This document shows positions 1-11,000 of a stretch of 64,000 bases of DNA, one piece after another; position 1 is the first letter of the stretch, and each line of letters opens with the position of its first letter. The translations under genes and the position numbers were made by a program. Location: the NCBI GenBank assembly GCA_001643675.2, contig LSRY02000028.1, positions 744,001 to 808,000 of the forward strand, written 5' to 3'. Source of the stretch: Monocercomonoides exilis. Lineage: Eukaryota > Preaxostyla > Oxymonadida > Polymastigidae. The notes beneath the pieces are model-generated. The model was not told the origin of the DNA. It did not search any database and saw only the letters and a list, made by a program, of their open reading frames with translations.

Positions 1-104
1 TTTTCATGAAAATTAAATCTCTTAATTATTAATTCGAATGAATGCTATCTTATAACTGAATGAAGTGATTATTCAAGGTGCAAGGAGTCAAAAAAGCATT
101 TGAT

Positions 105-1416
105 TCAGTAATAAACAAAATAATCATTCAAATTTTCAATCAAAAAATAACAATCCTCATCTTCTTCAACAAAGCAATAGTTGAATCCGATGGTCCAATC
201 TTCATATCCATATTCCTCTAACTTCTCAAACAATTTTCTTTTAACTTCTTTTCGTTTTGCCTCATAACTTTCGCTTGCTTTCTTTTCTTTTAATCGTTTG
301 CAAAGTTTTTTTATAAACGATAAACAACATATATTTTGTCGGAGATCGATATTTGATTGGACGATCATTTCGAATATCACATCAATGGCACCGCTTTCCA
401 AAAAATGTTCAATTTCAACGGATTTGTTTCTCACTGAATTATCAAAACATTCTAAACATCTATCGCAAATTTCTCCAAAATTATTTTTAGCTGTTCTTAA
501 TATCTGAGCAATGTTTCCTATCAGCTTAACAAATTCTTCATTCCTCAATTGACAATAGCGAAAATAAATTAATAATGTTTTGAGCCATCTCTTTAAAATA
601 ATCTCTTCTTTCGTTTCGTTAACTCCTTCCTCATCCTTTTGTCTTTTCCAATCCACACATTTCGAAAGCTCTTCAAGTTCTTTTATTGCCTCTCTTGCGA
701 AATGCAGTTCATTTGCAACAACGTATTCCCAACTTCTATTGTTGCGCAATTGATTTATTAAAAATTGCCAAACTGACTGATAGGCAAGTCGTGTCAAGTT
801 GCGATGCTCCTGGAGATATTTGATGATTTCGGTAATCTTATCCAAGAAAAGTTCTTGTTCCACTTTCTAATGAAAAAGGAGAGAGAACATTAAAAACGTC
901 AAAAATGAAATAGAAATGCTCATACACAAAACCCAATGTTGTTCAAAGCTAACAAAGCCATTTCCACTTCTTTTTGTGCTTCTTCGTTCTCCTCTTTGTC
1001 TGATGCAACTTTCAAAAGACAAGGTACGCAAATTGAAATTAGCTTCGATGAAAATATGCTGCCAAGCAAAAGATTGCATTCGCAGAGATCAACAAGAAGT
1101 TTTTCATCCTTTTCTTCTTTTTTCTCTTCTTCTTCAAAAATCATTTTCTCGAAACTCTTACTCAATAAAGTGAAATAAAAACCACAAATTTGTGATTCGT
1201 TCAACTCATTACAATATCCCACTTGCTTCAACAGTAAAATTGCGTTTTTTAAATCCATTTTCTTTTCTTCAATCATTTTGTTTATTTTATCGAACATTTC
1301 ATTGTTGAAAACAGATCTGAATTCTTCTTTATTCATTTCATCAATCAGTCTATTTAACTCATAGACATTCTGTTTTTGACTGACTTTGTCACAATCTTCA
1401 AATTCAGAAAACAATT
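105..1416 (-). CDS. Multicopy hypothetical protein family member (two visible exons, 5' exon unresolved)
   Basis: Two exons join in frame on the minus strand: 1416-926 and 866-105, with a 59-nt GTATGA...TTAG intron at 925-867. The join reads NIGFC|KVEQELF. A 3' splice site (TATAG) at 1417-1418 shows that coding starts mid-codon at 1416, so a short first exon lies upstream; I could not fix it. The protein is about 415 residues, helical, rich in E/K/L, and ends in DYFVYY. It has no recognisable catalytic motif, signal peptide or membrane segment. From memory, many similar proteins of unknown function occur in Monocercomonoides; several helical stretches look like irregular ARM/HEAT-type repeats, but that is inference. 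The broken copy 1.5 kb further on confirms the intron position and reading frame. Function unknown. Confidence 0.75.
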
Positions 1417-1418
1417 CT

Positions 1419-2501
1419 ATAATAAAATATTTGAAGCAGTCACAATCATCACTAATAAAAATAACACTATCTACAAACCAGTGAACTTCTTTGTGATGTC
1501 ATCCTTATATATTTCTGCAAAGTTTTTGCAATCGTAAAGGAACTACATATTTGTTATTTTAACAGACAACGATACAGAGCGAGAGAGTGAAAAAATGAAA
1601 TAATATAAAATAAAAAAGCTTGCATATTCATTATAATATCAGCATTCATACATCCATCCACACGCAAGCAATTTTTGTCGATTGAAAACACAAGAAAAGC
1701 CGCTTTATTTTTCTGTTATGTTGTAATGGTAGTTTTGATCATTTTCAAACATTTATCTGAAACTGCTTTTTCCTCTGTGAGAATGAGAGAACAAAAAAAC
1801 ATTTGCTTCAAAAGCGTCTTTCGAAAAGAAAATGAGGAGGAGATGCTTGGAGAATTGCTGAAGTCGAATTTCACAACTTTTATTTTTCTTTTTTCAACTT
1901 CTTTCGATCTTATGAAAAGACATCTTCTTCGTTATCTTCTTCTTGGAACAGAAAGCTCACCACTAATTGTTATTTAACAATTAATCAGATGCATTTAATT
2001 TTTTTTGATTCAACAAGCAATCACAATTTTCAAATTGAATAAAATGTGAAATTTGGAAGGTAGATAAAATTAAATTCATTTTCATTGAGATGTGGTTGAA
2101 GCGAAGAACGAATGTGGAAAGGATGATGGAGAGATGTGTGAAGGAGATATCAGAAAATGAATTGAAAAATTGGTAGGAGACAGAAAAGATAGAGAACAGT
2201 TAAAGAAAGAGAAAAGGAAAGTGATTTCTCGAATGAGATGAAGTGGAATAGAAAAGACATGGAGGAAAGAAAGAATGAGATGCATATGATGAAAGAGTAG
2301 GAGTCAATTATAAAAAGCAGTTCAGATGCTATGCGGAATATGCATATCACGATTATGATGATATTGCATTGAAGTGGGATCGAGGAGAAGGAAAATATGA
2401 GAGTGATATCCTTTGGATAGAGTGGCTTGGAATTCGAATGAAATGCGCGATGAGGAGTGAGAGAAGATGGAGATTTGTTGTTGAAAAGAAGGAAGGAATA
2501 T

Positions 2502-2502
<1 letters not shown>
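1419..2502. other. Gap without a supported gene
   Basis: This holds the unresolved first exon of the gene ending at 105, then AT-rich DNA turning purine-rich on the plus strand from about 2090. A 100-residue open frame at 1675-1977 starts on TTG, is hydrophobic and Phe-rich, and has no support as a gene. Confidence 0.5.
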
Positions 2503-2536
<34 letters not shown>

Positions 2537-2617
2537 AAAGGAAAGGAAAGGGAAAGGGAAAGGGAAAGGGAAAGGGAAATGGAAATGGAAATGGAAATGG
2601 AAATGGAGAGGGAATTT
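2503..2617. repeat. Poly(A) run followed by GGGAAA and GGAAAT microsatellite
   Basis: A run of 33 A (2503-2535) is followed by about five GGGAAA/GGAAAG units and five GGAAAT units. It is simple-sequence DNA between two family members. The open frames across it are low-complexity artefacts. Confidence 0.9.
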
Positions 2618-2906
2618 TTTTTTGAATACGAAAGCTAATGCTATGCGAAAGAGAGAGAATGGAAAGGAAAAATAGAAGTCAAAAGCAAATGTTGAAAGAG
2701 ACGAAAATAACTGAAAAGACTGAAAAATTAACTGCTTTCACTGGATATATTTCTGATTGAGTTCTGTTCTTTTCTCTTTTCTCCTTTTTCGTTTTGTTCT
2801 TTTGGAAGGATCCACCTCTTCTTTAAATTCTTCTTCTTCTTTTCTTATCATTGTCTTATGATTCTCTAAGATGATGCAAGGAACGGACTTTAAAATAACG
2901 ACTGCT

Positions 2907-4224
2907 TTATTGATGAACAAAATAATCAGAGGCATTTTTTGGCAGTCGTAAATATTGATGGTCATTTGAATAACATAACACCATTTCATGGAAGCTCGTC
3001 ATTAAATCTTCGAATCCTTCTTCTTCCAACTTGTCAAATATCTTTCTTTTCAACTCCTTTCGTTTTGCCTCGTCACTTTCTTCTTTCATCTTTTCATTCA
3101 ATCCTCCTGAAAGGAACTTTAAAATTATCAAACATTGACGAATTTCATAGTTTTCCAATATTGCTTGCAGAATCTCCTCCAAAGCAGCATCAATAGCCCC
3201 TTCTTTGAACAATGAATTAAGAGAAATTCCTTTGTTTTCCATCATGTTTTTCAATAGATAAACAAATTCAAAGCTCGCATTACTAAAAATATTCTTTATC
3301 TCTCGAAATGCTTGCACAGCTCTGCCAACGATCCCAGAAGATTCTTCGTTTTTCAAATGAGACGAATAAAAATAAGTTCCCAATATTTGGATCCATCTAC
3401 TGATTATCATTGCTTCGTTGAGTTCTTTCACTTCATTTGTTTCTTTTCTTTCCCAATTCACGCACTTTGTCAGCTCTTCCAGTTCTCTTGTTGCCTCTCT
3501 CGCAAAATGCAACTCATCCAAAATCACTTCTTTCAAACTGTTGTCGTTGATTAGTCTGTTTATTAAAAACTGCCAAGCGCATTAATAAGCCAGTTGTGTA
3601 AGATTGTGACGTTCCTGATGATGTTTGACGATTTCTGTGATCTCAGACAAATACAGGTATTTTTCAAGATCCTTGTGAGAAAATAAGAGAGAGAGAATTC
3701 AACCTCTTTAAAAATAAAACAGACTCATTCACACATGTCCAACATTGCTCAGAGCCACCAAAGCAATTTCCACTTCTTTTTGAACTTCCTCGTTTTTCTC
3801 CCTCTTCAATCCAACTTTCAGAAGACAAGACACGCAAATCGATTTCATTTCATCTGAAGTGATCGATAAATTCAGCAAAGCGAAGCATTCACAAAGCTCA
3901 ATGAGTGGCTTTTCATTCTTTTCTTCTTTTTTCTTTTCTTCATCAACAATCATCTTCTCAAATCTTTTGCCCAATGAAATGAATCCAAAACTTAAATTTC
4001 TTGTATGTTTCAATATTTTAAAACATTCAAAACGCTTCAAAATTTTGAGAACAACACCCAATGATATTTTCTGTTCATCAATCATTTTGTCCATTTCCTC
4101 GAAGAATTCTGTTGATAAAACTGAAGGTGATTCTTTTTCATTCATTTCTCCATTAGATCACACACTTCTTCAATGTTCTCTTTTTGCTCAATTTCTGTAC
4201 AATGTTCCAGTTCAGAAAGCAATT
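2907..4224 (-). pseudogene. Broken paralogue of the 105-1416 gene (frameshift plus nonsense codon)
   Basis: It has the same layout as the intact neighbour. A 3' splice site lies at 4225-4226 (GAAG), then a first visible exon, a 63-nt GTGTGA...CACAAG intron at 3734-3672, and a second exon ending DYFVHQ at 2907. Two lesions are visible. At 4142-4150 the frame ending ...CDLMEK must lose or gain one base to continue into MNEKES..., which matches the neighbour's EMNKEE. At 3584-3582 a TAA sits in ...TQLAY*CAWQFL, where the intact copy reads TRLAYQSVWQFL, a simple CAA-to-TAA change. Upstream, 4387-4225 contains open sequence that may hold the old first exon but no convincing donor. A recent tandem duplicate that has since decayed is the simplest reading. 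Confidence 0.75.
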
Positions 4225-4628
4225 CTTCAAAGATTTGAAATAAAACAAATAAATTTTTCCAAAAAAAAATAAAATAAAATAAAATTCGCAAACTCAATGT
4301 TTTATTTATACAAGGAGACAACACTCGCAGTTTTTTAGCTGCATTTCCAACGTCAGTTGCTTCCATTTTGAATAATACTATTTTCATTCAAATTGCAGAT
4401 GAAGAAACCTTTAAAAAAAATTGAAGTTTTCATAAATGGTTATAGAAAAAAATTGAACTGAAATCAAAATTTTACTGTTTTTATGATGTGTATTTGAAAC
4501 CAATCAATGCTTTTCTTTGAATAAACACTCTCGTTTTGGTATTATTGATCAAATAGCAAAAAATCATTTTTAAATGTGACAAACTCATCACTTTTAACAA
4601 TGTTCAAATTATTGTCTATTTCAAATAT

Positions 4629-4868
4629 GGGTATCTCTTTTTGAAAAGTCGCAAATGTTTCTTTTTCAAATTAATAAAAATTTTCATATTTTGATAAGAA
4701 TTTTGTTTTTACTCACGAAACTTCACTTACATGGAATCAATAACTTGATAATACCATTTCATGAATACTTAAGAAGATTCAATAGTAGAAACAGAAATTT
4801 AAGAAAAATATGAGATTTTTGATTTATTAGAAAATTAAACATTTGCGACTTTTCAAAAAGAATTACCC
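4629..4868. mobile_element. MITE with GGGTA termini (240 bp), related to the 25-kb element
   Basis: The left end reads GGGTATCTCTTTTTGAAAAG and the right end, reverse-complemented, reads GGGTAATTCTTTTTGAAAAG. Both continue through TCGCAAATGTTT, giving arms of about 32 bp with two or three mismatches. ATAT flanks both sides (4625-4628 and 4869-4872), although the right flank runs into an AT dinucleotide repeat, so the target duplication is less certain. The ends match the outer part of the terminal repeats at 6985 and 32249, so it is a plausible non-autonomous relative. It has no coding capacity. Confidence 0.7.
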
Positions 4869-5050
4869 ATATATATATATATATATATATTTCGTGAATT
4901 TGAAGACAATCATTTTTACTGATGAAACAACAAAATTGATTGGAAAAGCGTTTATTGTTTATCAACGATAACGTTTCATACACATTAAAAATATTACACT
5001 GCTGAGTGATCCACTAATCAAAAACTTGGAAATTAATGATCAAAATTATT

Positions 5051-5297
5051 GTGATTATTTTTGAAATCTTTATTTTTCTTTCAAAATTTTTTGTTCGAAT
5101 GTTTCACTTTAACATAAACAAAGAAACCAGAAAAATGAGGTTTATTGAAGACAGCAAAATCTTTATTTGTGTTTTAACATTTATTTTTGATACAATGGTG
5201 ATAAAAACACAAATTAAATACAAAATCTCTTCACAGTTACAAACAACATCTGAAAAATTTCCAAACCGAATAAAGATGTGATTTCTAAAATAATCAC
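5051..5297. repeat. Inverted-repeat element, family B copy 1
   Basis: The left end GTGATTATTTTTGAAATC (5051) is mirrored by GATTTCTAAAATAATCAC ending at 5297, giving 18-bp arms with one mismatch. At 247 bp it is similar in size to the copy at 5592. Probably a MITE; no target duplication is clear. Confidence 0.45.
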
Positions 5298-5591
5298 AAA
5301 TTTCAAGAAAGCAAGCACAACAAGGAAAAGGATTAAACTTTCAAAATAGATATAAAAATTAGAGTTTTTTTTATTCAATCAAAACAAAAATGTTTCGAAA
5401 TACACAAATATACAAATGGAAACATTCTTCCTGTTTCAAATTGAAAAGAAAGACTTTTTCACTTAGAAAAAAAGTGTGAAAAAGGCAAATAAACAACAAG
5501 CAAGACGTCATTAATATTCTGAAAATGCAAAAGGCAAGATATATTCTCAAAAAGAATTCAAAGTTCAGATAATAAATGAGTGATTATTTTT

Positions 5592-5858
5592 GATATGGGT
5601 GATTATTTTTGAAATCATATCTTTTTTCTGGGTTTTGATTTTTTAATGATTGTTTGCTTTTTGAAAATATTTTTTGATTCAAAAGAGAAAAAGCTTGATA
5701 ATTGTTTGAAAAACCAAATGATTTTTCCGAATCAAAAACAAAATGAATTCAATAAGCCTTTTCACTTTTCAATTTTTGTTCATTGATATTCAAGAAAAAT
5801 TTTAGAACCGAAAATTTTAAAAGAAAAAATATGATTTCAAAAATAGTCACACATATCA
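5592..5858. repeat. Inverted-repeat element, family B copy 2
   Basis: The left arm TGATATGGGTGATTATTTTT continues into GAAATCATAT. The right arm (5829-5858) reverse-complements to the same sequence with about two mismatches. A solitary right end of the same kind (ATGATTTCAAAAATGATCAC) lies at 6071-6090. A small MITE family is inferred. Confidence 0.45.
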
Positions 5859-6984
5859 TATATTTTCTGCAATAATTTCGGTTTGAACATTTGTGAAGAA
5901 TATTTCTAAAATGGACCCTGAAAAGTGACAGATTTTTTTTATGAAAAACCTTTTATTATTTCAAGTCAAACTTTGGCTTTTGTAACGATTGATAAACATT
6001 TAATGTTTAAATGAAAATTATTTAACAAATGACAATAAATCATCATTACATAAACACTCCGAAAAAAGTTATGATTTCAAAAATGATCACACAAATTTTA
6101 TTTTTAATCCCAATTGATATTAGTGTTCATTCTTGTATCCAAAAACAAATTGATCAAATTCTTTTAACAATTTAAAAAAAAAAAATAGTTTGATTTATTC
6201 AGACTGATTATTTATAATGACAAGGTTTAGCACTTGAAGGAACTTGCTTGAACTTAATGAAATTGAAATGTTTACACATTTATCTTCTTTTTGGAGTATT
6301 TTGAAAATATGTGAAGTGGAGGAAAATATGGATTTTCTATCTTTTTTTGCACAGACAATAATAACTATATTTCTCTCAGAGCTTTTTTAAACTTTTTCTG
6401 ATAACATTAAATAATTAGAATTTTATATATGAAAACAAACTTCGTTGAAATCATTTCCAAAAATTTTTATAACGTCACATGAATTTCGACAATTGAGTCT
6501 TTTTTATTTATTTTTTGATCGCTGAAAATCAATAAAAAGCTCATCATTTTTCAATGAAAAAAAATGAAGCGAAATATTCTGTCCCACATTTTTCGAGAAT
6601 TATTTTTATATAAATAGTTTTGGATGTGAATATTTGTAAAAGTTCAGCACAACAATTTGGTGGCACATTCATGGCTGGTGGTTTGCTGAGTTCAGATCAT
6701 TGTGCCTGTGTTAAAATTCAATTCTCGCATGTCCATTTTAAATAAATTGAAAAAATTGGACAATTATAATTTATGTTCAAATTCTCAGAAATCTTTCATC
6801 AATCCCTTCTTCTTCTTTTTTTAGTGAATAACAGAAAGAGGATTAATCAATAAAACAATCCAAACAAATTAACTTATTTGTATTAATTCTTTATTTCGCA
6901 CAAATTCACAGATAAACTGCTCTGATAAAAATGGCAAGCACAGAATTTATCAATGTTAGAGTGCCCCATAAAGAAATAGTAGAT

Positions 6985-7072
6985 GGGTATTTTTTTTTGA
7001 AAAGTCACAAAATATTAATTGATCTGAAAATCAGATCACAAATGATCAGAAAATGTTGATCATTCCGTTACC
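6985..7072 (+). repeat. Left terminal inverted repeat of the 25-kb element
   Basis: 88 bp from GGGTATTTTTTTTT to CATTCCGTTACC. It contains inner short palindromes (TGATCTGAAAATCAGATCA and TGATCAG...) that could be protein-binding sites. Its inverted partner is at 32163-32249. Confidence 0.9.
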
Positions 7073-7098
7073 AAAATAAAATATTTATTATCAAACAA

Positions 7099-7557
7099 AT
7101 GCAATTTGATACTTATTCTCAAAGCAGAAAATCTCAAATTTGTCGAGAACTGAAAAAATATTTGAACCAGTGTTCAAATAACACAGAGAATCAACTAATA
7201 TTATATTACTTAAACCATTCTAATAATGGAAAGAAAATTAAGCAATCATTCATTGAGTGTTTGAATGGTATTGTATTATTATTGTTTTTCTTAATTATAA
7301 AAAAAGTTTGTTTTTATTTACAAAAGAAAAATATACCAAAGTTCTGTTTCATTGTGGAATTTTATACGATTTACTAAATAAAAAAGACAAAGTTTTGCTC
7401 TTGCAAACATTTTTGAATGTTGTGGAGGAGCAAGAGCTGTTTCAAGCGGGGTGGAGTTGCACAAAGAACAACATTGTTCATGCCAAAAGAATGTTGAAAC
7501 GTCATGATTATGGAGTGATTCGTTCATCAAAGCCCTATACGCCAACTGCTCGAAAAC
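7099..7557 (+). CDS. Transposase N-terminal part (two exons), candidate
   Basis: The start at 7099 gives MQFDTYSQSRKSQICRELKK. A 59-nt GTATTG...AAAAG intron at 7268-7326 joins ...IECLN|EKYTKVLF in frame. The second exon runs through QELFQAGWSCTKNNIVHAKR to PTARK. A further 45-nt intron (7558-7602, GTTTAT...GAAG) would join it in frame to the reading frame opening at 7605. 'SRKSQI.REL' and 'QAG.SC....I..AK.ML' recall the N-terminal DNA-binding part of the same transposase family as the 18835-20397 frame (inference from memory). It begins 27 bp inside the left terminal repeat, the usual place for a transposase start. Whether it still forms a working protein is doubtful. Confidence 0.45.
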
Positions 7558-7602
7558 GTTTATATATATTCTTAATTTAACCTTTTTTAATATTTTTTGA
7601 AG

Positions 7603-8045
7603 CAATGACTCATTTCAATTTTTCGTTTTGTGAATGGTGGCTTCGAAAACACACCACAGAATGTTGCATAAAGAAAAGGAAAAAACGAAATTCTATTATT
7701 GAAGAATTATCTGAAGATGATATGGTGTTTCTGAATACAAAGAAAGAAAAAGAAATACCAAATATTACTTCTCCAAACTTGATGGAATATGATAATCATT
7801 CTCTTAATATTAAAAAGAACTCCATTGGAGAAAACAAACGAAATATTTCATTGAATTCCAAAGAAGAACTTGAATCAAATCAATACAAATCAAAAACAAA
7901 TTTCTCACAAGAACAGAAAGATTACATTACAATTATAAACAATAAACAATTATCAAATGTTCAATTTGACATATCAAAAACATTAATAAGTCTAAATAAA
8001 AAAAGAAATCAATATAAAAAACTCTTCATCGAAGTGTCGACTTTC
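7603..8045 (+). CDS. Lys/Asn-rich coding stretch leading into the 81-bp array
   Basis: Continuous frame from the 3' splice site at 7602, rich in K, N, S and E (for example KKRKKRNSIIEELSEDD near the start), with normal AT-rich codon use up to about 8045. There the frame runs without a stop into the GC-rich array. It is probably the interior of the transposase gene. I recognise no domain in it, and it could equally be a partly retained intron. Nothing shows that the array itself is translated. Confidence 0.35.
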
Positions 8046-11000
8046 ATCTTCCATTGCATGCCCAGCTGCCGCCTCTTGCGCCATGTCTTCTGCCTCTTCA
8101 AGCAGCGCTGCAAGTTCCAGCTGCTCATCTCCCACTGCATGCCCAGCTGCCGCCTCTTGCGCCATGTCTTCTGCCTCTTCAAGCAGCGCTGCAAGTTCCA
8201 GCTGCTCATCTCCCACTGCATGCCCAGCTGCCGCCTCTTGCGCCATGTCTTCTGCCTCTTCAAGCAGCGCTGCAAGTTCCAGCTGCTCATCTCCCACTGC
8301 ATGCCCAGCTGCCGCCTCTTGCGCCATGTCTTCTGCCTCTTCAAGCAGCGCTGCAAGTTCCAGCTGCTCATCTCCCACTGCATGCCCAGCTGCCGCCTCT
8401 TGCGCCATGTCTTCTGCCTCTTCAAGCAGCGCTGCAAGTTCCAGCTGCTCATCTCCCACTGCATGCCCAGCTGCCGCCTCTTGCGCCATGTCTTCTGCCT
8501 CTTCAAGCAGCGCTGCAAGTTCCAGCTGCTCATCTCCCACTGCATGCCCAGCTGCCGCCTCTTGCGCCATGTCTTCTGCCTCTTCAAGCAGCGCTGCAAG
8601 TTCCAGCTGCTCATCTCCCACTGCATGCCCAGCTGCCGCCTCTTGCGCCATGTCTTCTGCCTCTTCAAGCAGCGCTGCAAGTTCCAGCTGCTCATCTCCC
8701 ACTGCATGCCCAGCTGCCGCCTCTCGCACCATGTCTTCTGCCTCTTCAAGCAGCGCTGCAAGTTCCAGCTGCTCATCTCCCACTGCATGCCCAGCTGCCG
8801 CCTCTTGCGCCATGTCTTCTGCCTCTTCAAGCAGCGCTGCAAGTTCCAGCTGCTCATCTCCCACTGCATGCCCAGCTGCCGCCTCTTGCGCCATGTCTTC
8901 TGCCTCTTCAAGCAGCGCTGCAAGTTCCAGCTGCTCATCTCCCACTGCATGCCCAGCTGCCGCCTCTCGCACCATGTCTTCTGCCTCTTCAAGCAGCGCT
9001 GCAAGTTCCAGCTGCTCATCTCCCACTGCATGCCCAGCTGCCGCCTCTTGCGCCATGTCTTCTGCCTCTTCAAGCAGCGCTGCAAGTTCCAGCTGCTCAT
9101 CTCCCACTGCATGCCCAGCTGCCGCCTCTTGCGCCATGTCTTCTGCCTCTTCAAGCAGCGCTGCAAGTTCCAGCTGCTCATCTTCCATTGCATGCCCAGC
9201 TGCCGCCTCTTGCGCCATGTCTTCTGCCTCTTCAAGCAGCGCTGCAAGTTCCAGCTGCTCATCTCCCACTGCATGCCCAGCTGCCGCCTCTCGCACCATG
9301 TCTTCTGCCTCTTCAAGCAGCGCTGCAAGTTCCAGCTGCTCATCTCCCACTGCATGCCCAGCTGCCGCCTCTTGCGCCATGTCTTCTGCCTCTTCAAGCA
9401 GCGCTGCGAGTTCCAGCTGCTCATCTCCCACTGCATGCCCAGCTGCCGCCTCTCGCACCATGTCTTCTGCCTCTTCAAGCAGCGCTGCAAGTTCCAGCTG
9501 CTCATCTCCCACTGCATGCCCAGCTGCCGCCTCTTGCGCCATGTCTTCTGCCTCTTCAAGCAGCGCTGCAAGTTCCAGCTGCTCATCTCCCACTGCATGC
9601 CCAGCTGCCGCCTCTTGCGCCATGTCTTCTGCCTCTTCAAGCAGCGCTGCAAGTTCCAGCTGCTCATCTCCCACTGCATGCCCAGCTGCCGCCTCTTGCG
9701 CCATGTCTTCTGCCTCTTCAAGCAGCGCTGCAAGTTCCAGCTGCTCATCTCCCACTGCATGCCCAGCTGCCGCCTCTTGCGCCATGTCTTCTGCCTCTTC
9801 AAGCAGCGCTGCAAGTTCCAGCTGCTCATCTCCCACTGCATGCCCAGCTGCCGCCTCTCGCACCATGTCTTCTGCCTCTTCAAGCAGCGCTGCAAGTTCC
9901 AGCTGCTCATCTCCCACTGCATGCCCAGCTGCCGCCTCTTGCGCCATGTCTTCTGCCTCTTCAAGCAGCGCTGCAAGTTCCAGCTGCTCATCTCCCACTG
10001 CATGCCCAGCTGCCGCCTCTTGCGCCATGTCTTCTGCCTCTTCAAGCAGCGCTGCAAGTTCCAGCTGCTCATCTTCCATTGCATGCCCAGCTGCCGCCTC
10101 TTGCGCCATGTCTTCTGCCTCTTCAAGCAGCGCTGCAAGTTCCAGCTGCTCATCTCCCACTGCATGCCCAGCTGCCGCCTCTTGCGCCATGTCTTCTGCC
10201 TCTTCAAGCAGCGCTGCAAGTTCCAGCTGCTCATCTCCCACTGCATGCCCAGCTGCCGCCTCTTGCGCCATGTCTTCTGCCTCTTCAAGCAGCGCTGCAA
10301 GTTCCAGCTGCTCATCTCCCACTGCATGCCCAGCTGCCGCCTCTTGCGCCATGTCTTCTGCCTCTTCAAGCAGCGCTGCAAGTTCCAGCTGCTCATCTCC
10401 CACTGCATGCCCAGCTGCCGCCTCTTGCGCCATGTCTTCTGCCTCTTCAAGCAGCGCTGCAAGTTCCAGCTGCTCATCTCCCACTGCATGCCCAGCTGCC
10501 GCCTCTTGCGCCATGTCTTCTGCCTCTTCAAGCAGCGCTGCAAGTTCCAGCTGCTCATCTCCCACTGCATGCCCAGCTGCCGCCTCTTGCGCCATGTCTT
10601 CTGCCTCTTCAAGCAGCGCTGCAAGTTCCAGCTGCTCATCTCCCACTGCATGCCCAGCTGCCGCCTCTCGCACCATGTCTTCTGCCTCTTCAAGCAGCGC
10701 TGCAAGTTCCAGCTGCTCATCTCCCACTGCATGCCCAGCTGCCGCCTCTTGCGCCATGTCTTCTGCCTCTTCAAGCAGCGCTGCAAGTTCCAGCTGCTCA
10801 TCTCCCACTGCATGCCCAGCTGCCGCCTCTTGCGCCATGTCTTCTGCCTCTTCAAGCAGCGCTGCAAGTTCCAGCTGCTCATCTCCCACTGCATGCCCAG
10901 CTGCCGCCTCTTGCGCCATGTCTTCTGCCTCTTCAAGCAGCGCTGCAAGTTCCAGCTGCTCATCTCCCACTGCATGCCCAGCTGCCGCCTCTTGCGCCAT

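Larger units (their letters stand above)
4388..6984. other. AT-rich gap with small inverted-repeat elements, no gene
   Basis: About 2.6 kb of very AT-rich DNA with no credible coding frame. It contains the separately listed MITE at 4629-4868, an AT dinucleotide run beside it, and two or three 250-bp elements with GTGATTATTTTTGAAATC-type ends. It ends at the left terminal repeat of the large element at 6985. Confidence 0.7.

Noticed and set aside
1675-1977. 100-residue hydrophobic plus-strand frame
   Set aside because: TTG start, Phe-rich AT composition, no homologous feature and no splice context.
2369-2675. Frames encoding KGKGKGKWKWKW and EREREMEMEM runs
   Set aside because: These are translations of the poly(A) and GGAAAT microsatellites.
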